Part shown: positions 1 through 5,809 of the stretch, one piece after another | Numbering within the stretch: the first letter of the stretch is position 1 | How the letters are laid out: the number at the start of each line of letters is the position of its first letter | Source: Candidatus Shapirobacteria bacterium | GTDB lineage: Bacteria > Patescibacteriota > Microgenomatia > UBA12405 | Assembly (NCBI GenBank): GCA_026395315.1 | Contig: JAPLYY010000064.1 | Span: 1-8,193 of the forward strand | Direction of reading: 5' to 3' | Length of the DNA: 8,193 nucleotides | Made by a program: the position numbers and the translations under genes | The notes under the pieces: model-generated | What the model saw: the letters and a program-made list of their open reading frames with translations, nothing else | Database searches by the model: none | Told to the model about the DNA's origin: nothing

Positions 1-1076
1 TGCTAGCAACTAAAACCAGGCTTGAAGAGAAGGCAGTGAAATTAGCTCAGGAAATTGCCAGATACTTGTTGCCGGTTAATCAGTTTTCAGTGATGGACCA
101 TACTTTAAATGAATTACAATTGTTGAGATCTTTTAGAGGGAGTGCACAGGAAAATGTTAGGGACGAAACTAGGTACTTATTGGCAAAGATGATCGAAAAA
201 ATTACAGAAGGGGATAAAAGTATCTTAGAAGAACTTCGTGAACCAGTGATTTCAGCCCGCGGATATGGGACAAGTCAACAATATATTTCTGAAAATAAGG
301 CAGAATTTGATGATTCTTTAGGTGGAAGAACTTCAAAACTGGAGTTGTTTGATCCAAGAAGCAGGGAGGTGGTAGCGAGGGCGATAAGAAATGTTTTGGG
401 GGTGTCAAAATCGCAAATGTCGGATCACGAGGCTTTAATGAGAGCGATGGATCCAGCCCAAAATGGGCTTTTAGCTGATGTGTTTGAAACCGGGATAAAC
501 GATCCGTTGACGCAGTGTTTGCAACTGTTTAACTTTCAGTTTGCGACGGTATTATCACATTCAGGGCACTCACAAGGACAAAGACATCGGGGAGTTTCCG
601 GAGCGGTGCCTCCAATTGAATCAATGTTTGACGGAACAGCTGATTATTTTGTACCGATGATCGTGAAGGAAGATCCAAAATTATTTGAGTGGTATCAGAA
701 AAAAAGTGAGCAGATTTTTTACAATGTAAATAGATGTCTAGAATCGGGGATGCCAAAAAAAGCGGCGTTGATGTTAATACCAAACAGCTTTAATATCCGA
801 TTTTTTGAAACTGGTAATTTATCGCCTACTAGTTTATTTCATAAAGATAAACTGCGATTGTGTTTAAATGCTCAGGAAGAAATATTTTTTTCAGTGTTAG
901 ATCAGGTAGAACAAACAATTGCGGTGTTACCGGAAGCGAGAGTGATGCTACTAGCTCCTTGTGGGGTGAGAACGGCTGCTTTGATCCGGCCTCGTTGTCC
1001 AGAGGGAAAACGGTGGTGTGGACAACAGATTTGGGGAGAGCCAATTGAGGATTACAGAGCAGGGAGGTTGATATGA
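1..1076 (+). CDS. ThyX-like (flavin-dependent thymidylate synthase family) protein, 5' end outside window
   Basis: The frame is open from the first complete codon (base 3) and reads into the left edge, so the GTG at 36 is probably not the true start; 357 codons are visible. Numbering from base 3, residues ~15-60 resemble the C-terminal half of a ThyX domain (ARYLLPVN, then an AQENVR stretch like the family's AQ-EIR). A second ThyX-like domain follows at ~110-310: QGQRHRGVSG holds the RHR motif at 194-196, and LIPNSFNIRFFETG then LNAQEEI repeat the same C-terminal pattern. This suggests a tandem two-domain protein. A classical ThyX makes dTMP from dUMP with FAD, NADPH and methylene-THF. The final Ser of the RHRx7S signature is replaced by Pro here, and the usual N-A/L-R-S nucleotide-binding stretch is not recognisable in either half, so activity of the visible part is uncertain. 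The C-terminus carries three Cys (320, 332, 339) in APCG, RCPEG and RWCG contexts, possibly metal-binding. It overlaps the next gene by ATGA. Confidence 0.8.
   Translation, partial: LATKTRLEEKAVKLAQEIARYLLPVNQFSVMDHTLNELQLLRSFRGSAQENVRDETRYLLAKMIEKITEGDKSILEELREPVISARGYGTSQQYISENKAEFDDSLGGRTSKLELFDPRSREVVARAIRNVLGVSKSQMSDHEALMRAMDPAQNGLLADVFETGINDPLTQCLQLFNFQFATVLSHSGHSQGQRHRGVSGAVPPIESMFDGTADYFVPMIVKEDPKLFEWYQKKSEQIFYNVNRCLESGMPKKAALMLIPNSFNIRFFETGNLSPTSLFHKDKLRLCLNAQEEIFFSVLDQVEQTIAVLPEARVMLLAPCGVRTAALIRPRCPEGKRWCGQQIWGEPIEDYRAGRLI
1061..1068 (+). promoter_or_regulatory. Shine-Dalgarno site for tmk
   Basis: AGGGAGGT lies inside the end of the ThyX-like gene, and its GGAGG core (1063-1067) is 5 nt from the ATG at 1073. 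It is the only well-placed strong ribosome binding site in the window and it fixes the tmk start. Together with the ATGA overlap it points to translational coupling of the two genes. Confidence 0.75.
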
Positions 1077-1759
1077 GTGAGAGAGGGAAATTTGTTGTTT
1101 TAGAGGGAATTGATGGGTCGGGAAAGGGGACACAGGTTGAATGGCTGGAAAGAAGATTAAAAATTATGGGTAAAAGAGTAAAAGTGTTTGATTTTCCCCG
1201 ATACGAAGAATCAATGGCCGGAGCACTAGTGGGGCGAATGTTAACTGGTGAATTTGGTGACCCAGCGAATATCTCTCCATACTTAAGTTGTCTGCCTTAT
1301 GTTTGTGATGAGGTTAGAGACAGCGATCAGATTCGAGAATGGACGGAAAACGGTGGACTAGCACTGTCAAATAGATATTTTACTTCGAATGTCCACCAGA
1401 TCGGTAAACAACCCGAAGGGGAGGCGAGAGATAAATTCAGGGATTGGTTGTGGAAGTTTGGATATGAAGAAATGGGAATAAAAAAACCGGATTTAGTAGT
1501 TGCCTTGTTGGTGGATATACCGATTTGTCGGATAAATATTGAAAAGAAAGCAGCCAGAAAATATACCAATGGGCAGGGAGCGGATTTAGTGGAGAGAGAT
1601 GTCAATTATCAAATTGAAGCGGCAAAAGAGTATCGAAGAACTGTGGAGGTTGATTCGAGTTGGGTGGCAATAAATTGTTGTCTAGAAGGGAAATTAATGC
1701 CCGAACAGGAAGTTCATGAATTGGTTTTTAATGAAATTCAAAGGAGAAAAATTGTTTAA
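1073..1759 (+). CDS. tmk: Thymidylate kinase (dTMP kinase)
   Basis: Cytosolic P-loop kinase that phosphorylates dTMP to dTDP with ATP, the step after thymidylate synthase. Seen in the 228 residues: a Walker A loop EGIDGSGKGTQ at 11-21, the FDFPRY element at 39-44 (family DFPR/EPG region contacting the nucleotide), SNRYFTSNVHQ at 99-109 matching the DRYxxSxxAYQ motif, a LVDIP strand at 147-150 equivalent to the usual LDVDP, and a basic LID-like segment at ~158-180 ending ERDVNYQ. The first Asp of the DRY motif is Asn (N100), and the protein is slightly longer than the usual ~205-215 residues. The start is the ATG at 1073, fixed by a good ribosome binding site and the 4-nt overlap with the ThyX-like gene. 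The family assignment is secure; the DRY-to-NRY change is a variant to note. Confidence 0.93.
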   Translation: MSERGKFVVLEGIDGSGKGTQVEWLERRLKIMGKRVKVFDFPRYEESMAGALVGRMLTGEFGDPANISPYLSCLPYVCDEVRDSDQIREWTENGGLALSNRYFTSNVHQIGKQPEGEARDKFRDWLWKFGYEEMGIKKPDLVVALLVDIPICRINIEKKAARKYTNGQGADLVERDVNYQIEAAKEYRRTVEVDSSWVAINCCLEGKLMPEQEVHELVFNEIQRRKIV

Positions 1760-1777
1760 AAAGAGTAGGGTGATACA

Positions 1778-1805
1778 TTGTAAAGAAAAATAGCGATGCT
1801 AAAAT
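1778..1805 (+). promoter_or_regulatory. Candidate sigma70-type promoter for prs
   Basis: TTGTAA at 1778-1783 (4 of 6 to TTGACA), a 16-bp spacer, and TAAAAT at 1800-1805 (5 of 6 to TATAAT). Initiation about 7 nt downstream would leave a leader of only ~10-12 nt before the prs ATG, which fits the absence of any Shine-Dalgarno sequence there. It lies in the 63-nt gap after tmk, where no terminator hairpin is visible. In AT-rich DNA such matches arise by chance, so confidence is low. Confidence 0.35.
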
Positions 1806-1822
1806 AAGTCAGATTTTTAAAA

Positions 1823-2785
1823 ATGAAAAAGATACAGTTAATCGCCGGAAAATCACACCCGGAGTTAGCCGAAGAAATTGCCAAGATATTAAAAATACCC
1901 CTAACACCGGTAGAAAGTAGATATTTTGCCGACGGAGAAATATATATCAGGATCAAAGAAAAAGTCAGGGGAAACGATGTTTATTTAATCCAAAGTATGT
2001 GTGCACCGGCTAATGACCGGTTGATGGAAACACTGATTATGATAGATGCCTTACGGCGGTCATCGGCGGGACGGATTAATTTAATTTGTCCCTACCTTTG
2101 CTACAGTCGGCAAGACCGGAAAGCGGCATCCAGAGAAGCAATTACAGCCAAATTGGTGGCTAATTTAATCACTAAGGCCGGGGTGGATAGACTGGTAACG
2201 GTTGACTTACATGCCGATCAGATTCAGGGGTTTTATGATATTCCGGTAGATCACTTTGTGGGTTATCCGCTGTTTGCCAAATATTTAAAAGATAAAAAAA
2301 TGCTGGGAAATACGGTGATTGTATCCCCTGATATCGGCGGGGTGAAAAAAGCCGATAAAATGGCGGATATGCTGGGGCTGAAGCTGGCGATTATTGACAA
2401 AGTCAGAAAAGTTCATGACAAGGCTGAAGTAACTCATGTGGTGGGCGAAGTTGAGGGTAAAAGGGCGGTCATTATTGACGATGTCGTCAGTACCGGAGGG
2501 TCAATTTGTATTGCCGCAGAAATATTAAAGAAAATGGGAGCAAAAGAGGTGATTGCCTGCGTTACCCACGGGGTATTGTCGGGTAATCCTAAAGAATTAT
2601 TTGATAACAGTGCTGTCGATCAGATATTGCTGACCAATTCAATTCCGATACCGGAGGAAAAGATTTCTAAAAAAATGAAAATAATTTCTCTGGGACCTTT
2701 ATTGGCGAAGATAATAAAAAGGATTTCCAGGGAAAGATCGCTAGGAGAGTTGTTTACTTGGGAAGATAAAAGCCAAGCGTTGTAA
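1823..2785 (+). CDS. prs: Ribose-phosphate pyrophosphokinase (PRPP synthetase)
   Basis: Transfers pyrophosphate from ATP to ribose 5-phosphate to give PRPP, the precursor of purine, pyrimidine, NAD, His and Trp synthesis. The 320-residue length is normal for the family. Seen: RYFADGEIYIRI at 33-44, SRQDRK at 95-100 (ATP-binding ARQDRK motif), VDLHADQIQGFYDIPVDH at 127-144 with the Mg-binding His130, SPDIGG at 168-173, the flexible catalytic loop IDKVRK at 191-196 with its Lys and Arg, and the PRPP-binding loop DDVVSTGGS at 219-227. The STGG form of that loop is more like archaeal PRPP synthetases than the DTAGT loop of most bacterial class I enzymes (recalled family knowledge; no alignment was run). 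The ATG at 1823 follows an in-frame TAA at 1805, so no upstream start exists. No ribosome binding site is visible. Confidence 0.96.
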   Translation: MKKIQLIAGKSHPELAEEIAKILKIPLTPVESRYFADGEIYIRIKEKVRGNDVYLIQSMCAPANDRLMETLIMIDALRRSSAGRINLICPYLCYSRQDRKAASREAITAKLVANLITKAGVDRLVTVDLHADQIQGFYDIPVDHFVGYPLFAKYLKDKKMLGNTVIVSPDIGGVKKADKMADMLGLKLAIIDKVRKVHDKAEVTHVVGEVEGKRAVIIDDVVSTGGSICIAAEILKKMGAKEVIACVTHGVLSGNPKELFDNSAVDQILLTNSIPIPEEKISKKMKIISLGPLLAKIIKRISRERSLGELFTWEDKSQAL

Positions 2786-2790
2786 AAAAT

Positions 2791-2985
2791 ATGGAGAACA
2801 TTATTAAAAGAGCCGGCTGTTTTGTTGGGGATGAAGAAGACTTAAGGGACATAGAAGCATTGTGTGAAAATAATAATTGCAGGTTTAATTTGGATTGTAT
2901 TTGGAAAAAAGACCGGACTGAATTGTCATCGCATTTAGGAGAGGATGAAAATAAAACTGAAGCATTAGGAACAGGAAAAGGGTAA
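2791..2985 (+). CDS. Small cysteine-containing protein of unknown function
   Basis: A 64-residue frame sits 5 nt after the prs stop and ends 8 nt before glyA, so it fills the gap between two real genes on the same strand, in an operon-like layout. I do not recognise the family. Four cysteines lie at residues 10, 25, 30 and 36 (CENNNC, then RFNLDC); with the acidic stretch at 14-20 they suggest a small metal-binding fold. The C-terminal third (from ~40) is polar, rich in Glu, Lys and Gly, and probably disordered. No signal peptide or membrane segment is seen. The ATG has no Shine-Dalgarno sequence, so translation may be coupled to prs. It could still be a chance frame; its snug fit and consistent A-rich codon use argue for a real gene. 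Confidence 0.6.
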   Translation: MENIIKRAGCFVGDEEDLRDIEALCENNNCRFNLDCIWKKDRTELSSHLGEDENKTEALGTGKG

Positions 2986-2993
2986 AATAGGGG

Positions 2994-4157
2994 ATGGATA
3001 AAATATTTGAATTGATTGAGCAGGAAGAAAAATATCAGGCAGAGACGGTACGGTTAATCCCGAGTGAGAATTTTGCCTCGGAAGCAGTAAGGGCGGCTTT
3101 AGGGTCGGGGTTAACGAATAAATATGCTGAAGGATATCCGGGTAAGAGATATTATCAGGGAAATAAAATTATTGACGAAATTGAAAATTTGGCCATAGAA
3201 AGAGGTAAAAAACTATTTGGAGTGGAGCATCTTAATGTCCAATCTTATTCCGGCAGTCCGGCTAACAGTGCAGTGTTGATGGCGTTGGTAGAACCAGGAG
3301 AAAAGATTTGTGGGATGAAATTAAGCGCCGGAGGACATTTGACCCACGGACATCCGAGAATTACCTTTTCGGGAAAATATTTTGACTCCGCACAGTATGA
3401 TGTAGATAGTGAGGGTCGAATTGATTATGAACAGTTAGTTGAATTTGTTAAAACAGAGAAACCGAAACTAATTTTTGCCGGGACGACAGCCTACCCGTGG
3501 ATTTTGGATTGGAAAAAATTCAGAGAAATTGCCGACTCAGTAGGAGCGTGGCTGGTAGCCGACATTTCACATATTTCGGGGTTGACAGTGACTGGTGTCC
3601 ATCCCAGCCCGAATGAATATGTTGACATGGTAACGTCAACGACTCATAAAATGTTGCGGGGGCCACGGGGGGCAGTAATCGGAGTCACAAAAAGGGGGAT
3701 ATCCTCCGCCAAAGGCTTCGGAATACTTGATTTAGAAAAAAGAATTGATCGGGCGGTTTTCCCCGGGTTACAAGGTGGGCCGCACATGAATACAATTGCG
3801 GCAATGGCGGTGGCTTTCGAGGAAGATATACAACCTGAATATAAAAATTATACGGAACAAGTAGCAAAAAACGCCAAGGCGTTGGCTGAAAGCCTAAAGT
3901 CTAAAGGTCTAAGGGTGTATGGAACGGAAAATCATTTGATGATAGTGGACTGTGGGTTGGAAAAAGGCAAAGAGGCGGCGGTAAAATTAGAGGAAGCAGG
4001 CATTATTGTTAATGCCAATACTATTCCGCATGACCAGGGTAGTCCGTTTAGGCCGTCGGGAATACGATTGGGGACACCGGCGATGACAACTAAGGGGTGG
4101 AAAGAAAAGGAGTTTGAAGAAGTGGGGAAGAGAATAGGAGCAATAATAAAAAATTAA
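2994..4157 (+). CDS. glyA: Serine hydroxymethyltransferase
   Basis: PLP enzyme of the cytosol that interconverts serine and glycine while loading 5,10-methylene-THF, the one-carbon donor used by thymidylate synthases. Seen in order over 387 residues (family usually ~410-420): LIPSENFAS at 21-29, NKYAEGYPGKRYYQGN at 42-57, SGSPAN at 86-91, the GGHLTHG loop at 113-119 with the PLP-stacking His115, Asp190 in VADISHISGL at 188-197, the Schiff-base Lys219 in STTHKMLRGPRG at 215-226, FPGLQGGPH at 256-264, and the carboxylate-binding Arg358 in GIRLGTPA at 356-363. The usual AHIAGL reads SHISGL, a mild variant. AGGGG directly abuts the ATG at 2994, and a purine-rich AGGAAAAGGG lies at 2973-2982. The stop overlaps the end of the convergent ATP-grasp gene by 4 nt. 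Confidence 0.96.
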   Translation: MDKIFELIEQEEKYQAETVRLIPSENFASEAVRAALGSGLTNKYAEGYPGKRYYQGNKIIDEIENLAIERGKKLFGVEHLNVQSYSGSPANSAVLMALVEPGEKICGMKLSAGGHLTHGHPRITFSGKYFDSAQYDVDSEGRIDYEQLVEFVKTEKPKLIFAGTTAYPWILDWKKFREIADSVGAWLVADISHISGLTVTGVHPSPNEYVDMVTSTTHKMLRGPRGAVIGVTKRGISSAKGFGILDLEKRIDRAVFPGLQGGPHMNTIAAMAVAFEEDIQPEYKNYTEQVAKNAKALAESLKSKGLRVYGTENHLMIVDCGLEKGKEAAVKLEEAGIIVNANTIPHDQGSPFRPSGIRLGTPAMTTKGWKEKEFEEVGKRIGAIIKN

Positions 4158-5167
4158 AGTGGACGATTGCCGTCGAGAGTGTTGATGATGAGGCGGCGGA
4201 GGATTTCAGTAAAATCGATACCGTAGAGGGCGAGAACACTGCTGATAGCACAACCACTTTCTTTGGGGCCTAAAGCCGGGTTGGCGTTGCAATCAATAAA
4301 ATAATGACGGCCGCTGTCGTCGACGCGGATGTCGAATTTGGCATAATCCTCCATTTTGAGGATGTCGAAGGCCAGTTTAATCGTTTTTTTAATCGGATCG
4401 GGAAGGCGATATTTTTTGTAGGTAATGAGGTGACCTTCGTCAAGCCAATTGGCTTCAAAACTAACGATTTTGTGTTTACCAACGTCTTTCCGGAAGATTT
4501 TTTGGCCGGTGTAAATTTTGGTATTGGAGCCTTCAAGGAGAATGACGGTAATTTCTTTGCCGGCAATGTATTCTTCAACCAGAACCGGTTGGTGATAGGT
4601 GGAGATAAGAAAATCAAGCCGCTTTCTAAGTTTTTTTTCGGTATAGCAGATGGCTGAGTCGTTAATTTCAACACCGCCATGGATTTCATTGAGTTTGGCA
4701 ATCAGGGGGTAATCAAGATTGGAGTTGATGACATCATTAACATCGGTGACCAGCTGATATTTGGGAGTGGTAATGCCGTATTGATAAAGAAGGTTTTTAG
4801 TAAAAAACTTGTTGGAATCGATGGTTTTGCCCATGATGCCGGTACCGGTGTAAGGGAGATTGAGTAGTTCAAGTGAGGCGGGAATAGAGGCGGAAAGATA
4901 TTCTTTGCCATAAATAGAGTCGACAAGGTTGATGACAAAATGGGGAGAGAATTTTTTGATGTTTTGGGAAAGATTGGAGTCACCAGGGAAAAGACCAACT
5001 TCATAATGAAGATCCCTGAGGATTTGGCTGACCAGTTGAGCGCGGGGATAAACTTCAGCTTCGGTAAGATATTGCTCGTCGGTGGGGAAGTACTCCCGTT
5101 TGGCGTCGGAATAGAGGATAGCAATTTTCACGGGCAACCTGCCAGGGTCATCAGCATCTTTTTTCAT
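4154..5167 (-). CDS. ATP-grasp ligase related to D-alanine-D-alanine ligase
   Basis: A 337-residue protein with the D-Ala-D-Ala ligase architecture: N-terminal domain from KIAILYSD (14-21), LELLNLPYTGTG at 99-110, then an ATP-grasp domain with candidate ATP-binding Lys120 and Lys158 (PLIAKLNE), VEEYIAGKEITVILL at 197-211, and Mg-ligand motifs Asp279 in AKFDIRVDD and Asp292/Asn294 in YFIDCNANP. GIDFTEILRRLI near the end matches the Ddl C-terminus. The Ddl N-terminal SSEHEVS element, which contacts the first D-Ala, is absent (DAKREYFPTDEQ instead), and the C-terminal loop carries KESGCA. The substrate is therefore uncertain: it may be a cell-wall Ddl or another carboxylate-amine/thiol ligase. 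The start is ambiguous. ATG at 5167 has no Shine-Dalgarno; GTG at 5131 (residue 13) has AGGT upstream and begins right at the first strand. Confidence 0.85.
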   Translation of the reverse strand: MKKDADDPGRLPVKIAILYSDAKREYFPTDEQYLTEAEVYPRAQLVSQILRDLHYEVGLFPGDSNLSQNIKKFSPHFVINLVDSIYGKEYLSASIPASLELLNLPYTGTGIMGKTIDSNKFFTKNLLYQYGITTPKYQLVTDVNDVINSNLDYPLIAKLNEIHGGVEINDSAICYTEKKLRKRLDFLISTYHQPVLVEEYIAGKEITVILLEGSNTKIYTGQKIFRKDVGKHKIVSFEANWLDEGHLITYKKYRLPDPIKKTIKLAFDILKMEDYAKFDIRVDDSGRHYFIDCNANPALGPKESGCAISSVLALYGIDFTEILRRLIINTLDGNRPL

Positions 5168-5178
5168 GGGTAGTTGAG

Positions 5179-5184
5179 AATATA
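5179..5184 (-). promoter_or_regulatory. Candidate -10 element of the ATP-grasp gene
   Basis: On the minus strand TATATT (5184 down to 5179) lies 11 nt before the ATG at 5167. Initiation ~7 nt downstream would give a 4-6 nt leader, nearly leaderless, like the antitoxin gene on the other strand. No convincing -35 hexamer is seen; the upstream stretch is a pyrimidine tract. Weak candidate. Confidence 0.25.
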
Positions 5185-5204
5185 GAAGGTTTGAGGAGAA
5201 AAAG

Positions 5205-5216
5205 AAAGGAGGTGAT
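5205..5216 (+). promoter_or_regulatory. Full-length Shine-Dalgarno-like 12-mer without an evident gene
   Basis: AAAGGAGGTGAT is a maximal complement of the 16S rRNA 3' tail. Read on the minus strand, 5216-5203 equals the usual 16S tail ATCACCTCCTTTCT. On the plus strand it precedes only a 24-codon GTG frame (5224-5298) that runs through the antitoxin promoter. It lies upstream of the predicted antitoxin -10, so it would not be in that mRNA. Role unknown; it may be a relic of a lost gene or act in the 5' region of a longer minus-strand transcript. Confidence 0.35.
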
Positions 5217-5232
5217 TAAGAGAGTGGAACTT

Positions 5233-5262
5233 AAGTACTGGAAAAGTACTGGATTTGGTACT
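5233..5262 (+). promoter_or_regulatory. Putative toxin-antitoxin operator: three GTAC-centred boxes
   Basis: AAGTACTGG occurs twice as a perfect direct repeat (5233-5241 and 5244-5252), and a third related box GGTACT is at 5257-5262. The GTAC cores start at 5235, 5246 and 5258, so the steps are 11 and 12 bp, about one helical turn. AGTACT is itself a palindrome, as suits a dimeric ribbon-helix-helix protein. The boxes cover the -35 region and touch the -10, so binding by the adjacent antitoxin would block RNA polymerase. Autoregulation is inferred from type II TA systems in general. Confidence 0.6.
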
Positions 5263-5267
5263 ATAAT
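5239..5267 (+). promoter_or_regulatory. Promoter of the toxin-antitoxin operon
   Basis: A perfect TATAAT lies at 5262-5267 with TGGAAA (4 of 6 to TTGACA) at 5239-5244 and a 17-bp spacer. The predicted start of transcription, ~7 nt after the -10, falls on or next to the A of the antitoxin ATG at 5274. An in-frame TAA at 5268-5270 rules out any upstream start. The sequence thus predicts a leaderless mRNA. Confidence 0.65.
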
Positions 5268-5273
5268 TAATTC

Positions 5274-5540
5274 ATGGAAACAAAACAAAGTCAGATAAAA
5301 ATTAATCTACCGCTTAAGTTAAAGAAAAAGATTGAAAAAAGAGCAGAAGAATACGATATGACTATCGCTGTATATATGATACATTTAATTGTGATGGACA
5401 TAAAGTATGGAAATATTCCGGTCATGGAACCGTCAGAAGGATCAAAGAAAGCATTTCGCGAAGCGTTAAAAGAAGAAAAAGAGGGAAAGTTAAAAGAAAT
5501 TAAAAATATAAAAGAGTTTTTTGATAATATTAGTAAGTGA
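5274..5540 (+). CDS. Type II antitoxin, ribbon-helix-helix type
   Basis: An 88-residue protein. Residues 5-11 (QSQIKIN) form the likely DNA-binding beta strand, with helices at ~13-27 and ~30-42 (basic KLKKKIEKRAEE, then the TIAVYMIHLIV hydrophobic helix), the MetJ/Arc-type ribbon-helix-helix pattern. The C-terminal part (~58-88), rich in Lys and Glu (AFREALKEEKEGKLKEI), is the expected toxin-wrapping segment. RHH antitoxins neutralise the partner toxin and repress their own operon as dimers. The gene overlaps the toxin start by GTGA, and the putative operator and a TATAAT element lie immediately upstream. Codon use is visibly more A-rich than in the metabolic genes, as expected for a mobile cassette. 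The function is assigned from fold pattern plus neighbour; the subfamily is not determined. Confidence 0.85.
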   Translation: METKQSQIKINLPLKLKKKIEKRAEEYDMTIAVYMIHLIVMDIKYGNIPVMEPSEGSKKAFREALKEEKEGKLKEIKNIKEFFDNISK

Positions 5541-5809
5541 AGGTAGTATATTCGGCGAGATTTAGTAAAAAATTAGGAGAGATTTCAAAAAAGAATAGAG
5601 AATTAGCAAAAGATATTGCTGATGTGGTTCAAGCACTAATTGATAATCCTAAGGATAAAGGATTGAGGGTCCATAAATTGAGAGATGATCTGGGTGATTA
5701 TTATAGTGCTTCGGTAACCGAAAGTATTAGAATTGTGTTTTATAATAAGGAAAATTTTTTAGTGTTGGTTAATTTAGGAACACATGAAGATGTATATAAG
5801 GAGAATTAG
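5537..5809 (+). CDS. Type II toxin, RelE/ParE/YafQ superfamily
   Basis: A 90-residue protein with the compact RelE/ParE layout: strand VVYSARFSKKL (3-13), two helices (~17-36), then RVHKLRDDLGDYYSASV (44-60), SIRIVFY (63-69) with Arg65, and the C-terminal FLVLVNLGTHEDVY (74-87). HKL at 46-48 and GTHEDVY at 81-87 (His83, Tyr87) are typical of the YafQ/RelE branch, whose members cut mRNA on the ribosome; ParE relatives poison gyrase instead. Not every YafQ catalytic residue is in place (a Ser stands near where E. coli YafQ His63 should be), so the target is uncertain. The GTG start at 5537 overlaps the antitoxin stop and has no ribosome binding site, implying translational coupling. The stop overlaps the convergent membrane-protein gene by 4 nt. 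The frame is intact. Confidence 0.87.
   Translation: MKVVYSARFSKKLGEISKKNRELAKDIADVVQALIDNPKDKGLRVHKLRDDLGDYYSASVTESIRIVFYNKENFLVLVNLGTHEDVYKEN

Noticed and set aside
202..1133. Several minus-strand frames of 60-84 codons opposite the ThyX-like gene
   Set aside because: Low-complexity, Pro/Ser/Leu-rich antisense shadows without start signals. The plus strand carries the conserved ThyX motifs.
3867..3880. Small inverted repeat near ACGCCAAGGCGT in glyA
   Set aside because: It sits inside a well-conserved coding region, is short, and has no following T-run.
4270..5124. Two minus-strand frames of ~140 codons (4270-4701, 4702-5124) inside the ATP-grasp gene
   Set aside because: They are a shifted frame of the same strand, rich in Pro, Ser and Thr with no recognisable motif, and fully covered by the ATP-grasp gene.
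4304..5173. Three plus-strand open frames (4304-4657, 4679-4867, 4940-5173) in one phase, antisense to the ATP-grasp gene
   Set aside because: They lie in exact codon register opposite the real gene, so they arise because it uses few TTA, CTA and TCA codons. Their translations show no domain pattern, and the minus-strand protein has clear ATP-grasp motifs.
5234..5250. Potential hairpin AGTACT-GGAAA-AGTACT as a terminator or attenuator
   Set aside because: The stem is only 6 AT-rich pairs without a T-run, and it lies upstream of the predicted transcription start. Direct repeats of a palindromic operator explain it better.
5212..5298. Short plus-strand GTG frame after the perfect Shine-Dalgarno (from 5212 or 5224)
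   Set aside because: As a gene it is not supported: it spans the TATAAT and operator boxes, overlaps the antitoxin start, and its ~24-28 residues show no pattern. The Shine-Dalgarno-like element itself is kept as an observation.
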